Source of the DNA: Pedobacter arcticus A12
GTDB taxonomy: Bacteria; Bacteroidota; Bacteroidia; Sphingobacteriales; Sphingobacteriaceae
Reading direction: 5' to 3'
Length of the DNA stretch: 64,000 nt
Assembly: GCF_000302595.1 (NCBI RefSeq)
Contig: NZ_JH947126.1
Location: forward strand, 587,223 to 651,222
The first letter of the stretch is position 1. The number at the start of each line of letters is the position of its first letter. The position numbers and the translations under genes were made by a program. Shown here in pieces: positions 23,675 to 32,231 of the stretch. A model generated the notes under the pieces. The model was given only the letters and a program-made list of their open reading frames with translations, had not been told where the DNA came from and did no database searches.

Positions 23675-26530
23675 CTATTCCACCACAATCATTTTATGCA
23701 CCTTTTGTTGTCCTTTAAAAGTACACCTATAAAAATAAACACCTGTTTTTAAACCACTTAAATCTATAGAAGTCGTATAAACTCCTTGTTTCAAATCCTT
23801 AGCTAACACATCTTTCACCTTTCTACCTAAATAATCAAAAACCTCTAAACTTGTAAAACCGTTATCTGGAATATTTAGATCAACGCTGCTTAGTTTTTTC
23901 GCGGGGTTTGGATAGTTCTGAGACATTTTGAATTCGCTCTCCACAACTTTTAAGCTTTTTGTATATTTCTCGCTGGCGGCCATCGCCGATTTCTGTATAT
24001 CTGCTAAATCGTCTCCAACAATTACGGCAAATGCTATTTTTACACTTTTGCCTGGCGCAATAATATAAGGTCCGGCGCCAATCACACACATGATATCCAA
24101 ACCATCACCAGTGCCTAAGTTCGTTGCTTTTATACCGCTTGATAAGGTATGGTATTTTTCGGTTGTAGAAAAATTCCCATCGTATAAGGGATCACTCCCT
24201 AACTGATAAGATAGCGGGTAAAATAGAGGTTTCACATTTGTACTCAGTACTTGAATGCCAGCATAAGGTGTTAAAGGAGTACTTGCATATGCATAACTAA
24301 GACGTTTTTCTTCATCGTAGGCTAAAAAATTCTTTGAACTTTCATCAATATCCCAATCAGCAAACAAACCTATATACACATTATTCAAAGGCAGGTTAGT
24401 GGTGTTGGTGACTTCATATTCTACCACCACAAACTTGTCGTCTGGTGCATTTTTGTAAGCAATCTGCTTGTGATTTACTAACAAACCAATTGGTGAAACA
24501 CTCTTGCTGTCGTTAAAAGTGGAAATCCCTTCATAAGCCACCATAGCATCTTGAACGCGAGCTACACCTTTTACCTTAAAAAAATCTTCGTCGGTTTCTC
24601 CATTTGCAGATCTGGCATTATTTGATACTTGCGTAGGTGAAACGCCAATCATCAATGCACCTTCATAAAGCATGGAAAAATCTTTATAAAGCACCCCTAG
24701 CCCATCATGTGCATTAGCTCCACTATAGCCTATACGCCCATTACTGGAGATGGTGGTATACAGCTGGTTAACCGTAATATTTTGATAATCAAGATTTACC
24801 GTACTTGTAAAAAATTCCTTGGCGTTATAATTTGACAAGGGATTACTATAATTAAGTTTGAATAAAATATTGGTGTTTTCGGGGGTATTTGCATTTACCA
24901 CCACCTTAAAAGGTCCAACACTCTTGGTTTCTAAGGCATTAAACGCTCCAACATTTTTCAGTCCCGTAACAATTTTAATATTTGGATTATCAGTGCTCAA
25001 GCTAACTTCTAAGTTATTTGTAGCCAATAATATATTTTTCAGTTCAAAATAGTAACTCACCGTATCTCCCGCTGACAAAGCACCACTGGAACCATCATCA
25101 ATAGTAATTTTCTGATATCTAATGGATGGACTTGAACTGGCACTAACAGCTTTAAAAACATTCAGTCTTCCACTACCTAACTGATTAGTGTACAGCTCAT
25201 TTCCGACTTTATTGATATATATATCATCTGCGGTAATACGTAAAATCTCACCCGCTTGCAATCCGGTTAACAAAGGATTTTTCGCCAACACCAATGCCGC
25301 TGCACTAGAAACAATTGGCGCAGCCATAGATGTTCCACTTTTATAACCATAGTTATTGCCATTGGTTGTACTATAAATACCCGTACCGGGGGCCGCAATT
25401 GCTACATGGTAACCAAAACTAGATGAGCTAGCTTTTACATCATCACTCGTTACATTGGCTACGGCAAATGCACCGGAATATGCAGCCGGATAAATAGGCT
25501 CGTTAGTTTTACTGTTACCTGCTGCTGCAACCACCAAGCAACCTTTGCTCACTACATAATTAACTACATCCTGCCCATATGCACCTCCTCCGGGTCCACC
25601 CCAAGAACAATTGATAATTTTAGCACCATGATTTGCGGCATAAATAATACCTTCATAACCTTTATATATGGCTCTGGAGTTATCATCAGCCCCAACCTTT
25701 ATAATCATTAGTTTGGCATTTTCGGCAATACTAGCTATGCCAAGTCCGTTATTAGAAACAGCAGATGCCAATCCGCTAACATGTACACCATGATCCAGAG
25801 AATCGGCGGGTATATCTGGGTTATTATCTGCTACAATTTTACTTGCTGTAGCTCCTACAAAATCCCAACCCATATAATTGTCAATATAGCCGTCGCCATC
25901 GTCGTCAATACCATTAACTGGATCACTTGAGTTTAAGTAAATATTGCCCGCCAAATCCGCATGCTGTAAATCAGAGCCTGAGTCTACAATAGCAATAACT
26001 ACTTTATTTGCATTCGGCTGGATAGTCCAAGCCTCGGGAGCTTTAACTTGATCGAGGTAACTCTGCTTGCCATCCAAAAAATCTGGATCGTTAGGGGTAT
26101 CGAAAGTATAATAAACAAAACTAGGTTCTACATATTCAACCGAAGCATCTTTCTGTAGTTCGTCTACCACTTTTTCAATAGGCAATGAACTGTTATATTT
26201 AACTTGGTAAATTCTGTTTAGTCCAGCATTGTCGATACTTTTTTGCTCAGCAAGGGTTTGCAAAGTAGCCCCTTTAAATTGATAAATAGGGTTTATTGAA
26301 GTTATTGTAACAGCAGTGGTGCCGTTAAACTGCCTACTACCCACGCTAAGTGTGGATTTACCTAGGCTTACATTTTTGAATTTAACAATTAAGGTACTGG
26401 GTAAATAATCTGCAGATGTTAAACCTGCTGGTAAATGGTATTTTTTTAAAGGTTTGGGTTCGAAGATCGGCTTAAACGAAGGTAAAATCACCATTACGAG
26501 CACAACCAATACGGAGACTATCTTACCCAT
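23675..26530 (-). CDS. Secreted subtilisin-like (S8) protease with a T9SS sorting domain
   Basis: 951 residues. After a signal peptide (about 1-20) comes a propeptide-like region to about 165. The S8 catalytic domain has Asp183 (AIVDSGSDLQH), His247 (DHGVHVSG), Asn339 (AAAGNS) and Ser401 (SGTSMAAP), all in place. An acidic Ca-binding-like loop (NGIDDDGDGYIDN) lies between Asp and His. A long beta-rich region follows. The last 75 residues are a type A sorting domain (SQNYPNPAKK to HKMIVVE), so secretion through the type IX system is expected. It is complete and probably active, cleaving extracellular protein. Confidence 0.93.
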   Translation of the reverse strand: MGKIVSVLVVLVMVILPSFKPIFEPKPLKKYHLPAGLTSADYLPSTLIVKFKNVSLGKSTLSVGSRQFNGTTAVTITSINPIYQFKGATLQTLAEQKSIDNAGLNRIYQVKYNSSLPIEKVVDELQKDASVEYVEPSFVYYTFDTPNDPDFLDGKQSYLDQVKAPEAWTIQPNANKVVIAIVDSGSDLQHADLAGNIYLNSSDPVNGIDDDGDGYIDNYMGWDFVGATASKIVADNNPDIPADSLDHGVHVSGLASAVSNNGLGIASIAENAKLMIIKVGADDNSRAIYKGYEGIIYAANHGAKIINCSWGGPGGGAYGQDVVNYVVSKGCLVVAAAGNSKTNEPIYPAAYSGAFAVANVTSDDVKASSSSFGYHVAIAAPGTGIYSTTNGNNYGYKSGTSMAAPIVSSAAALVLAKNPLLTGLQAGEILRITADDIYINKVGNELYTNQLGSGRLNVFKAVSASSSPSIRYQKITIDDGSSGALSAGDTVSYYFELKNILLATNNLEVSLSTDNPNIKIVTGLKNVGAFNALETKSVGPFKVVVNANTPENTNILFKLNYSNPLSNYNAKEFFTSTVNLDYQNITVNQLYTTISSNGRIGYSGANAHDGLGVLYKDFSMLYEGALMIGVSPTQVSNNARSANGETDEDFFKVKGVARVQDAMVAYEGISTFNDSKSVSPIGLLVNHKQIAYKNAPDDKFVVVEYEVTNTTNLPLNNVYIGLFADWDIDESSKNFLAYDEEKRLSYAYASTPLTPYAGIQVLSTNVKPLFYPLSYQLGSDPLYDGNFSTTEKYHTLSSGIKATNLGTGDGLDIMCVIGAGPYIIAPGKSVKIAFAVIVGDDLADIQKSAMAASEKYTKSLKVVESEFKMSQNYPNPAKKLSSVDLNIPDNGFTSLEVFDYLGRKVKDVLAKDLKQGVYTTSIDLSGLKTGVYFYRCTFKGQQKVHKMIVVE

Positions 26531-26739
26531 TTATAAGTTAAAAAGATTTCTAAATTAATAATTTAACTTAAGTAACGGAAAATAATTTCACTAGAATTCA
26601 TACGTTCTACCTATCTCTACAAAAAAGAGAAAAAGTAGTTTTTAAAATAATTAAAAAACAATAAACATCTTTATAATTTTTAATAAATACATGACAGTTT
26701 CATGACAAGACAAATCATACTTAGTGTTACCTTTACACC

Positions 26740-26850
26740 AAGCAATTAGAGGAATACCTCATTGCTTTATTAAAGTTCCTATCGTTTAATTTAGGTTTAT
26801 AATTGGTTAGTTTAAGCTCCATTCTCCCCGTTTGGAGCTTAACTGTTTTT
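26740..26850 (+). ncRNA. Candidate small RNA (two hairpins, terminator-like 3' end)
   Basis: A 5' hairpin pairs AAGCAAT (26740) with ATTGCTT (26761) and GAGG with CCTC around an AATA loop. A second hairpin pairs TTAAGCTCC with GGAGCTTAA (26812-26842), followed by CTGTTTTT. A -7-like TACCTTTA sits at 26728-26735, just before the first hairpin. No open frame is present. It might be a 6S-like or other Bacteroidota sRNA; I cannot match a family by eye. Confidence 0.3.
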
Positions 26851-27020
26851 AAGCCAATTGGTTACGATTCTTAATGAACTATCTCTCTTAAATACAAAAC
26901 ATAGCATTTACGGTCAAATAAAGCGCATTAAAGTGTCGATTTTCAAAAATTGATGCCAAATTGATACTAACTTTCATCAAATACTGACAGCTATAACTAC
27001 ATACTCAAATCCGTTCCAAC

Positions 27021-27045
27021 AAAAAAAGCCACCAAAAAGGTGGCT
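27021..27045 (-). terminator. Terminator of the transaldolase-like gene
   Basis: Stem GCCACC/GGTGGC with an AAAAA loop, followed by a T-run of seven on the minus strand. It is placed 26 bases after the stop codon. Confidence 0.8.
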
Positions 27046-27070
27046 TCTAAATATTATCAATAAATAACGA

Positions 27071-27730
27071 TTATTTACCAGCTGCTTTAGCATGATCTGC
27101 TAAAAACTGCGCTAAACCGCTATCAGTTAATGGATGCTTCAACAATCCCAAGATAGAGCTTAATGGACCAGTCATCACATCAGCGCCTATTTTAGCACAT
27201 TCTACAATATGAACAGAGTTACGGATAGAAGCTGCTAAGATCTGAGTTTCATAACCATAGTTATCAAAAATCAAACGGATATCTTCGATAAGTCCAAAGC
27301 TATCAGCACCTATATCATCTAAACGACCTAAAAATGGAGAAACATATGTTGCACCTGCCTTAGCGGCTAACAATGCTTGACCAGCAGAAAAAATCAAAGT
27401 ACAATTTGTTCTAATTCCTTTATCGCTAAAGTACTTCAAAGCCTTAATCCCGTCTTTAACCATCGGAATTTTAACAACAATTTTATCATCAAGTGCAGCT
27501 AAAGCTTCACCTTCTTTAACCATTCCTTCAAAATCTGTAGAAATAACTTCTGCACTTACGTTATCATCAACAATTGCACAAATATCTCTGTAATGTTGCA
27601 ATACGTTTTTGTCTCCAGTAATGCCTTCTTTAGCCATTAAACTTGGATTGGTAGTTACACCGTCCAACACACCTAAATCTTGGGCTTCTTTAATCTGAGC
27701 TAAGTTTGCGGTATCAATAAAAAATTTCAT
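27071..27730 (-). CDS. fsa: Transaldolase/fructose-6-phosphate aldolase (TalC/FSA type)
   Basis: 219 residues, the size of the short decameric transaldolase subfamily. The N-terminal [14 protein letters not shown] and [13 protein letters not shown] segments are present. The Schiff-base Lys87 is in the [10 protein letters not shown] strand. The C-terminal loop ([20 protein letters not shown]) is typical. These enzymes either transfer dihydroxyacetone between sugar phosphates (transaldolase) or cleave fructose 6-phosphate. Sequence alone does not fix which. The gene stands alone with its own promoter and terminator. Confidence 0.9.
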   Translation of the reverse strand: MKFFIDTANLAQIKEAQDLGVLDGVTTNPSLMAKEGITGDKNVLQHYRDICAIVDDNVSAEVISTDFEGMVKEGEALAALDDKIVVKIPMVKDGIKALKYFSDKGIRTNCTLIFSAGQALLAAKAGATYVSPFLGRLDDIGADSFGLIEDIRLIFDNYGYETQILAASIRNSVHIVECAKIGADVMTGPLSSILGLLKHPLTDSGLAQFLADHAKAAGK

Positions 27731-27800
27731 ATTATTTTAGTTTTTCTTTTTAATAATTAAATCGACAGCTGGTATAAAACCAAAAAATCGATTCAATCTT

Positions 27801-27808
27801 CAAATATA
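27801..27808 (-). promoter_or_regulatory. -7 promoter element of the transaldolase-like gene
   Basis: On the minus strand TATATTTG matches the TAnnTTTG consensus exactly, giving a leader of about 60 bases before the ATG at 27730. Confidence 0.5.
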
Positions 27809-27943
27809 TCAAGTTCTTTGTTAAAACCGACCTAATATTTTGAATTTAGACATGAATCACACATTTGTTCAACAAAACAACTCGGTTGATAAACAAGAAA
27901 ATTTTAATGAGAAAACCTACTGGAAATTGGAGAGAAAAAAAAT

Positions 27944-28040
27944 GGGCTAGTCGTTTCTATCGCACCGCTACAACTTCTTACCCTTGCTGCGTTCCCACCC
28001 TGGGGGAGTTCAGAAGGAGCTGGTCGTAGATGACTAACCC
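27944..28040 (-). ncRNA. ffs: Signal recognition particle RNA, small bacterial type (4.5S)
   Basis: On the minus strand the closing stem GGGTTAGTC/GACTAGCCC encloses the universally conserved apical region: GAACTCCCCCAGGG, then GGAACGCAGCAAGGG, with the GGAA-type tetraloop and the SRP54 (Ffh) binding internal loop. Length is about 97 bases, as in other Bacteroidota. It pairs with Ffh to target membrane and exported proteins to the Sec translocon. The boundaries were set from the closing stem and could be a few bases longer. Confidence 0.92.
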
Positions 28041-28122
28041 GGCGCAAAGGTATCAATTTTTAACAGATTCTAAAAAACCAAATGTCTTTATATCTTAACC
28101 TGTTGATAATCAAAAAATAAAT

Positions 28123-29358
28123 TTATTTTTTCTTCTTTTTCTTGAACTTTTTCTCGGCTGCCTCGTTATCCGCAATCAAAGATTTCCAATCATTTAAGTG
28201 ACCTTCAGAAACAGCCAAAGTTTCCTCGTATTCGGTTTTCTTAATGCTCATTACCTTAATAGGTTGCGTCAAATAAGTTTCAATCTCTGCTAAAATTGGT
28301 TTTTCCTCCTCACTACAAAAAGAAACCGCATTTCCTCTATTGTTTCCTCTACCGGTACGCCCTACCCTGTGCACATAATTCTCGGCAACATCTGGCAAAT
28401 CATAATTCACCACATACTCCACCCCTTTTACATCTAAGCCGCGGGCGCTTACGTCTGTTGCAATTAAAATCTTTATTTTCCCCTCTCTAAAATCCTGTAG
28501 TACTTTAAAGCGTTCTTCTTGTTCCTTATCCCCATGTAATGTTGTGGTAACAATGTTTACGCGTTCCATGGCTTTAAAAACCCGCTCTGCCCGTACTTTT
28601 GTTCTCACAAAAACTAAAATCTTTTTATCCTGATTCTCTTTGATAACCCGCTCTAAAAAGAAACGCTTATCATCCATTTCAACATAAGCCACCGCATGGT
28701 CTACATTTTTAGAAACTGGGTCTTTTGGCGAAATCTGAATCCTAACTGGTTTGTTTACTAAAGCGTAAGCTAAATCTTTGATGTTTTCATCAATCGTTGC
28801 CGAAAAAAACATGGTCTGTCGGCGACGTGGTAAAAACTGAAGCAGATGTTTAATATCATCGTAAAAACCTCTATTCAACATATGGTCAGCCTCGTCAAGC
28901 ACCAAAAAGTCAATCTTTTTCAAGTTCAAATGCCCTTTATGCACCAAATCAGAAATTCTACCAGGAGTAGCAATCAACACATCAACCCCTTTGCGCAGTT
29001 TTTCTATCTGTGGATCAATATCAACCCCGCCTATCAAAGAAATAGTTTCCACGTCCGTATATTGTCCAAGTTCATTAAAAACCTGTTCAATCTGTATCGC
29101 CAGCTCACGCGTTGGCACCATTACCACAGCTTTTACATTTTGCTCTGGCTCTCGGCGTTTGTTATAATGCAGCATACTAATCAGCGGAATTGCAAAAGCA
29201 GCAGTTTTCCCCGTACCAGTTTGTGCTATGGCTAAAATATCCTGCCCCGAAAGAATCTGTGGAATAGATTTAAACTGAATATCAGTCGGTTTTTTAAAAC
29301 CTAAGTCGTCTAAACTTTTCTTTAATTCGGGAACAATGTGGTATTTACTAAATTTCAT
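28123..29358 (-). CDS. DEAD-box ATP-dependent RNA helicase (RhlE-like)
   Basis: 411 residues from the ATG at 29358, chosen because MKFSKYHIVPELKKSL matches the usual start. An ATG nine codons upstream is possible but less likely. Motifs are complete: Q-motif FKKPTDIQ, Walker A AQTGTGKT, Ia PTRELA, DEAD (VLDEADHM), SAT, ARGLD and HRVGRTGRGN. The tail is short and very basic (FKKKKKK), and the length is close to RhlE/CshA-type proteins. It unwinds RNA duplexes in ribosome assembly or mRNA turnover. Compare the degenerate paralogue at 36015-37199. Confidence 0.93.
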   Translation of the reverse strand: MKFSKYHIVPELKKSLDDLGFKKPTDIQFKSIPQILSGQDILAIAQTGTGKTAAFAIPLISMLHYNKRREPEQNVKAVVMVPTRELAIQIEQVFNELGQYTDVETISLIGGVDIDPQIEKLRKGVDVLIATPGRISDLVHKGHLNLKKIDFLVLDEADHMLNRGFYDDIKHLLQFLPRRRQTMFFSATIDENIKDLAYALVNKPVRIQISPKDPVSKNVDHAVAYVEMDDKRFFLERVIKENQDKKILVFVRTKVRAERVFKAMERVNIVTTTLHGDKEQEERFKVLQDFREGKIKILIATDVSARGLDVKGVEYVVNYDLPDVAENYVHRVGRTGRGNNRGNAVSFCSEEEKPILAEIETYLTQPIKVMSIKKTEYEETLAVSEGHLNDWKSLIADNEAAEKKFKKKKKK

Positions 29359-29433
29359 CGGGTGCAAATATAAGCATTGAATCAAGCTTTAATTTATTAT
29401 TTAGTGCAAAGGATATTTGAAGACGCTAATCCT

Positions 29434-29488
29434 GCTATCCGTTCATACGCCCGCAGGCCTTAGCCACAAGCCGGTATCCACTACTATC
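29434..29488. repeat. Interspersed 55-bp intergenic repeat, copy 1
   Basis: It begins GCTATCCGTTCATACGCC and ends GGTATCCACTACTATC. It aligns along its full length, with about nine differences, to 48961-49016. Both copies lie in intergenic DNA. Confidence 0.75.
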
Positions 29489-29505
29489 AGGGCTAAAAAA
29501 CATCC

Positions 29506-29985
29506 CTAAATATCCAACTTCAACCGCGAATCAAAATTGAAAGCAGTAATATCCAGAACTTTTATTTTAGAAAAATCCGGATGGGCCGGATTCAACAGAT
29601 AATTATATTCTCTATCGACAATTGCCGACGGAACTTTTAAAATCATCGAACTCGTTTCCGAAAGCCATTTATTCCCCAGTTTCTGCGTGATCGGATAATG
29701 CAGAACCTTAAACCATTCCGCATTTAACCTTTGTAATCCCGACAGTTTAATTTCTTCTACCACTAAATCCTCCGGAAACTCAATCATCGCCATAGAAAAT
29801 TTACCAGAATTTAAAGCAGAACCACTTTTATGCGCCAAAACTTCTAAACAAGCCAGTGAAGCTGAACCGGCAGTATAAATCATCCGCTCATTTTCACTAT
29901 TCCACCTACCCGCAAAACCGGGCGCAAATAATAAAGAAGCAAATTTTGTTTGAGTGATTCTGTAAACTAACATTTTTGGAGACAA
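29506..29985 (-). CDS. RES-domain toxin (NAD+ phosphorylase type)
   Basis: 159 residues (155 from the Met at 29973, MLVYRIT, a likely alternative start). The RES fold residues are visible: Arg27 in GRWN, Tyr37 in MIYTAGS, Glu48 in CLEVLAHKSG. A C-terminal VPSAIV..EYNYLLNPAHPDF segment carries the conserved Ser. RES toxins such as Res from Photorhabdus or MbcT deplete NAD+ in growth-arrested cells. It pairs with the upstream Xre/ParS-type antitoxin on the same strand, with a 90-base spacer. Confidence 0.88.
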   Translation of the reverse strand: MSPKMLVYRITQTKFASLLFAPGFAGRWNSENERMIYTAGSASLACLEVLAHKSGSALNSGKFSMAMIEFPEDLVVEEIKLSGLQRLNAEWFKVLHYPITQKLGNKWLSETSSMILKVPSAIVDREYNYLLNPAHPDFSKIKVLDITAFNFDSRLKLDI

Positions 29986-30075
29986 AAACTTAAAGCCGAA
30001 AGCTTAAAGCAAGGAATAGTTAGCTGAACACAATATAAGTCTTTTGACTTTTTACTTTGTACTTCCAACTTTACT

Positions 30076-30537
30076 TTAAGCCAAAATACCGTGATCAATA
30101 CGATTTAGCTCATTCATAACTATATTGATACCAGTGATAGAGTCTAATAAATCATTTGGTTTTGCATCAATACCTATATTATGTTGTGGCAACCAATTTT
30201 TAAACTCATCTACAGAACCAAAAGTATCTATACCTTTATCATATAGCTCTAATAAAAACAGAACATGCTCACTTAAACTAGTACTTAACTCTTTTGGGTT
30301 ACTTAAATGCTTACGTAGGGTTGGCTCTGTTAAATCTAAGTTTTTGGCCATATCAAAGCGAGTAGTACCACTTATCTGGAGCAGATCATTTAATGATTTT
30401 GAAGACAAACCACCTTTAATTACTTGTAACCTATTGATTGGAGACTCAAAATAGGTTTGATAAGGCGCAAGCGCTTCTGCAACCATAGATAGCCTGCGAT
30501 CATCATCGTCCAAAATCTCGTAGTTTTTCATACCCAA
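30076..30537 (-). CDS. Xre/MbcA/ParS-type antitoxin (DUF2384)
   Basis: 153 residues. The N-terminal region (about 45-95) includes a Xre-like helix-turn-helix (LLQISGTTRFDMAKNLDLTEPTLRKHL). The C-terminal DUF2384/MbcA toxin-binding domain is recognisable from FGSVDEFKNWLPQHN through PNDLLDSITGINIVMNEL to the RIDHGI end. It neutralises the downstream RES toxin and probably represses its own promoter. A perfect palindrome (TGAAAATATTTTCA, 30561-30574) lies 23 bases before the start and is a plausible operator. Confidence 0.88.
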   Translation of the reverse strand: MGMKNYEILDDDDRRLSMVAEALAPYQTYFESPINRLQVIKGGLSSKSLNDLLQISGTTRFDMAKNLDLTEPTLRKHLSNPKELSTSLSEHVLFLLELYDKGIDTFGSVDEFKNWLPQHNIGIDAKPNDLLDSITGINIVMNELNRIDHGILA

Positions 30538-30560
30538 ATGTAATAATTTTCTTTTTGATT

Positions 30561-30608
30561 TGAAAATATTTTCATTTTTTTTTTAAGAAAAAATCTAAAA
30601 CTTAGATT
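30561..30608. promoter_or_regulatory. Two palindromes in the xre/OMPLA-like divergent region, candidate operators
   Basis: TGAAAATATTTTCA at 30561-30574 is a perfect 14-bp palindrome near the antitoxin start. AATCTAA-AAC-TTAGATT at 30592-30608 is a second inverted repeat nearer the barrel-protein start. Xre-type antitoxins usually bind palindromes at such positions. Confidence 0.4.
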
Positions 30609-30625
30609 CTTTCGTTACTAAATCG

Positions 30626-31632
<1,007 letters not shown>

Positions 31633-31635
31633 AAA

Positions 31636-32229
31636 CTAATGTATAGAACTTACTCCGCCAGAAACGATAAACTTCATAGCTTGGGCAGATGTCATTTTTA
31701 AAGGTTTCACCTGCTCTGCTTTTACAATAAGTACTTGCCCAGCAAAAGAATACGACCACGGAAAATAAACCGCAACATCCCCTTTTAAACCTATAACAGT
31801 TAAATCTTTCTGGGTTAAAAACCCTATTCTTTTAAAACCATGGCTATCTTCCACCAATACAGGTTCGTTCAGCTTTTTATCATCCCCAACAAATGCCTCG
31901 GTTAAATCTTTAATAGATGAATAAATAAACTTAAAAATCGGAAGTTTGTTTAGCCATTTACTAAACCAATTATAAATAGGTTCGGTAATCAAATAAGTTG
32001 CTACAAAACCTGCAACTAAGATTACCAAAATTACAGAGAGCAACCCTAAACCTGGTATGTACAATGGTTTCCCAGTTGTAGGGTCCACAAAAATCCATTC
32101 ACTTAAATTAAGTGCATCGTCCACAGAAGAAAACGCCCAAAACAAAAGAAAAAATGCAGCTCCCAAAGGTAGAACCACCAATAAACCTTTTATAAAATAC
32201 CTTAATAAGGCTCTAAAAATCCGTTTCAT
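31636..32229 (-). CDS. DUF502-family membrane protein
   Basis: 197 residues. Two N-terminal transmembrane helices lie at about 12-35 and 55-85 (LLVVLPLGAAFFLLFW and GLGLLSVILVILVAGFVATYL). A soluble C-terminal domain follows with the conserved LVEDSHGFKRIGFLTQ and VYFPWSYSFAGQ segments. The family is widespread and its function in bacteria is not known. It lies three bases after murF-alr on the same strand and may be co-transcribed with it. The stop TAG is followed directly by the TTAG array. Confidence 0.85.
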   Translation of the reverse strand: MKRIFRALLRYFIKGLLVVLPLGAAFFLLFWAFSSVDDALNLSEWIFVDPTTGKPLYIPGLGLLSVILVILVAGFVATYLITEPIYNWFSKWLNKLPIFKFIYSSIKDLTEAFVGDDKKLNEPVLVEDSHGFKRIGFLTQKDLTVIGLKGDVAVYFPWSYSFAGQVLIVKAEQVKPLKMTSAQAMKFIVSGGVSSIH

Positions 32230-32231
32230 AA

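Larger units (their letters stand above)
26531..27070. other. 540-base gene-free region upstream of the subtilase
   Basis: Very AT-rich and without coding potential in either strand. It contains a candidate structured RNA at 26740-26850 and the fsa-side terminator at 27021-27045. The subtilase promoter should be in the first 150 bases. Confidence 0.6.
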
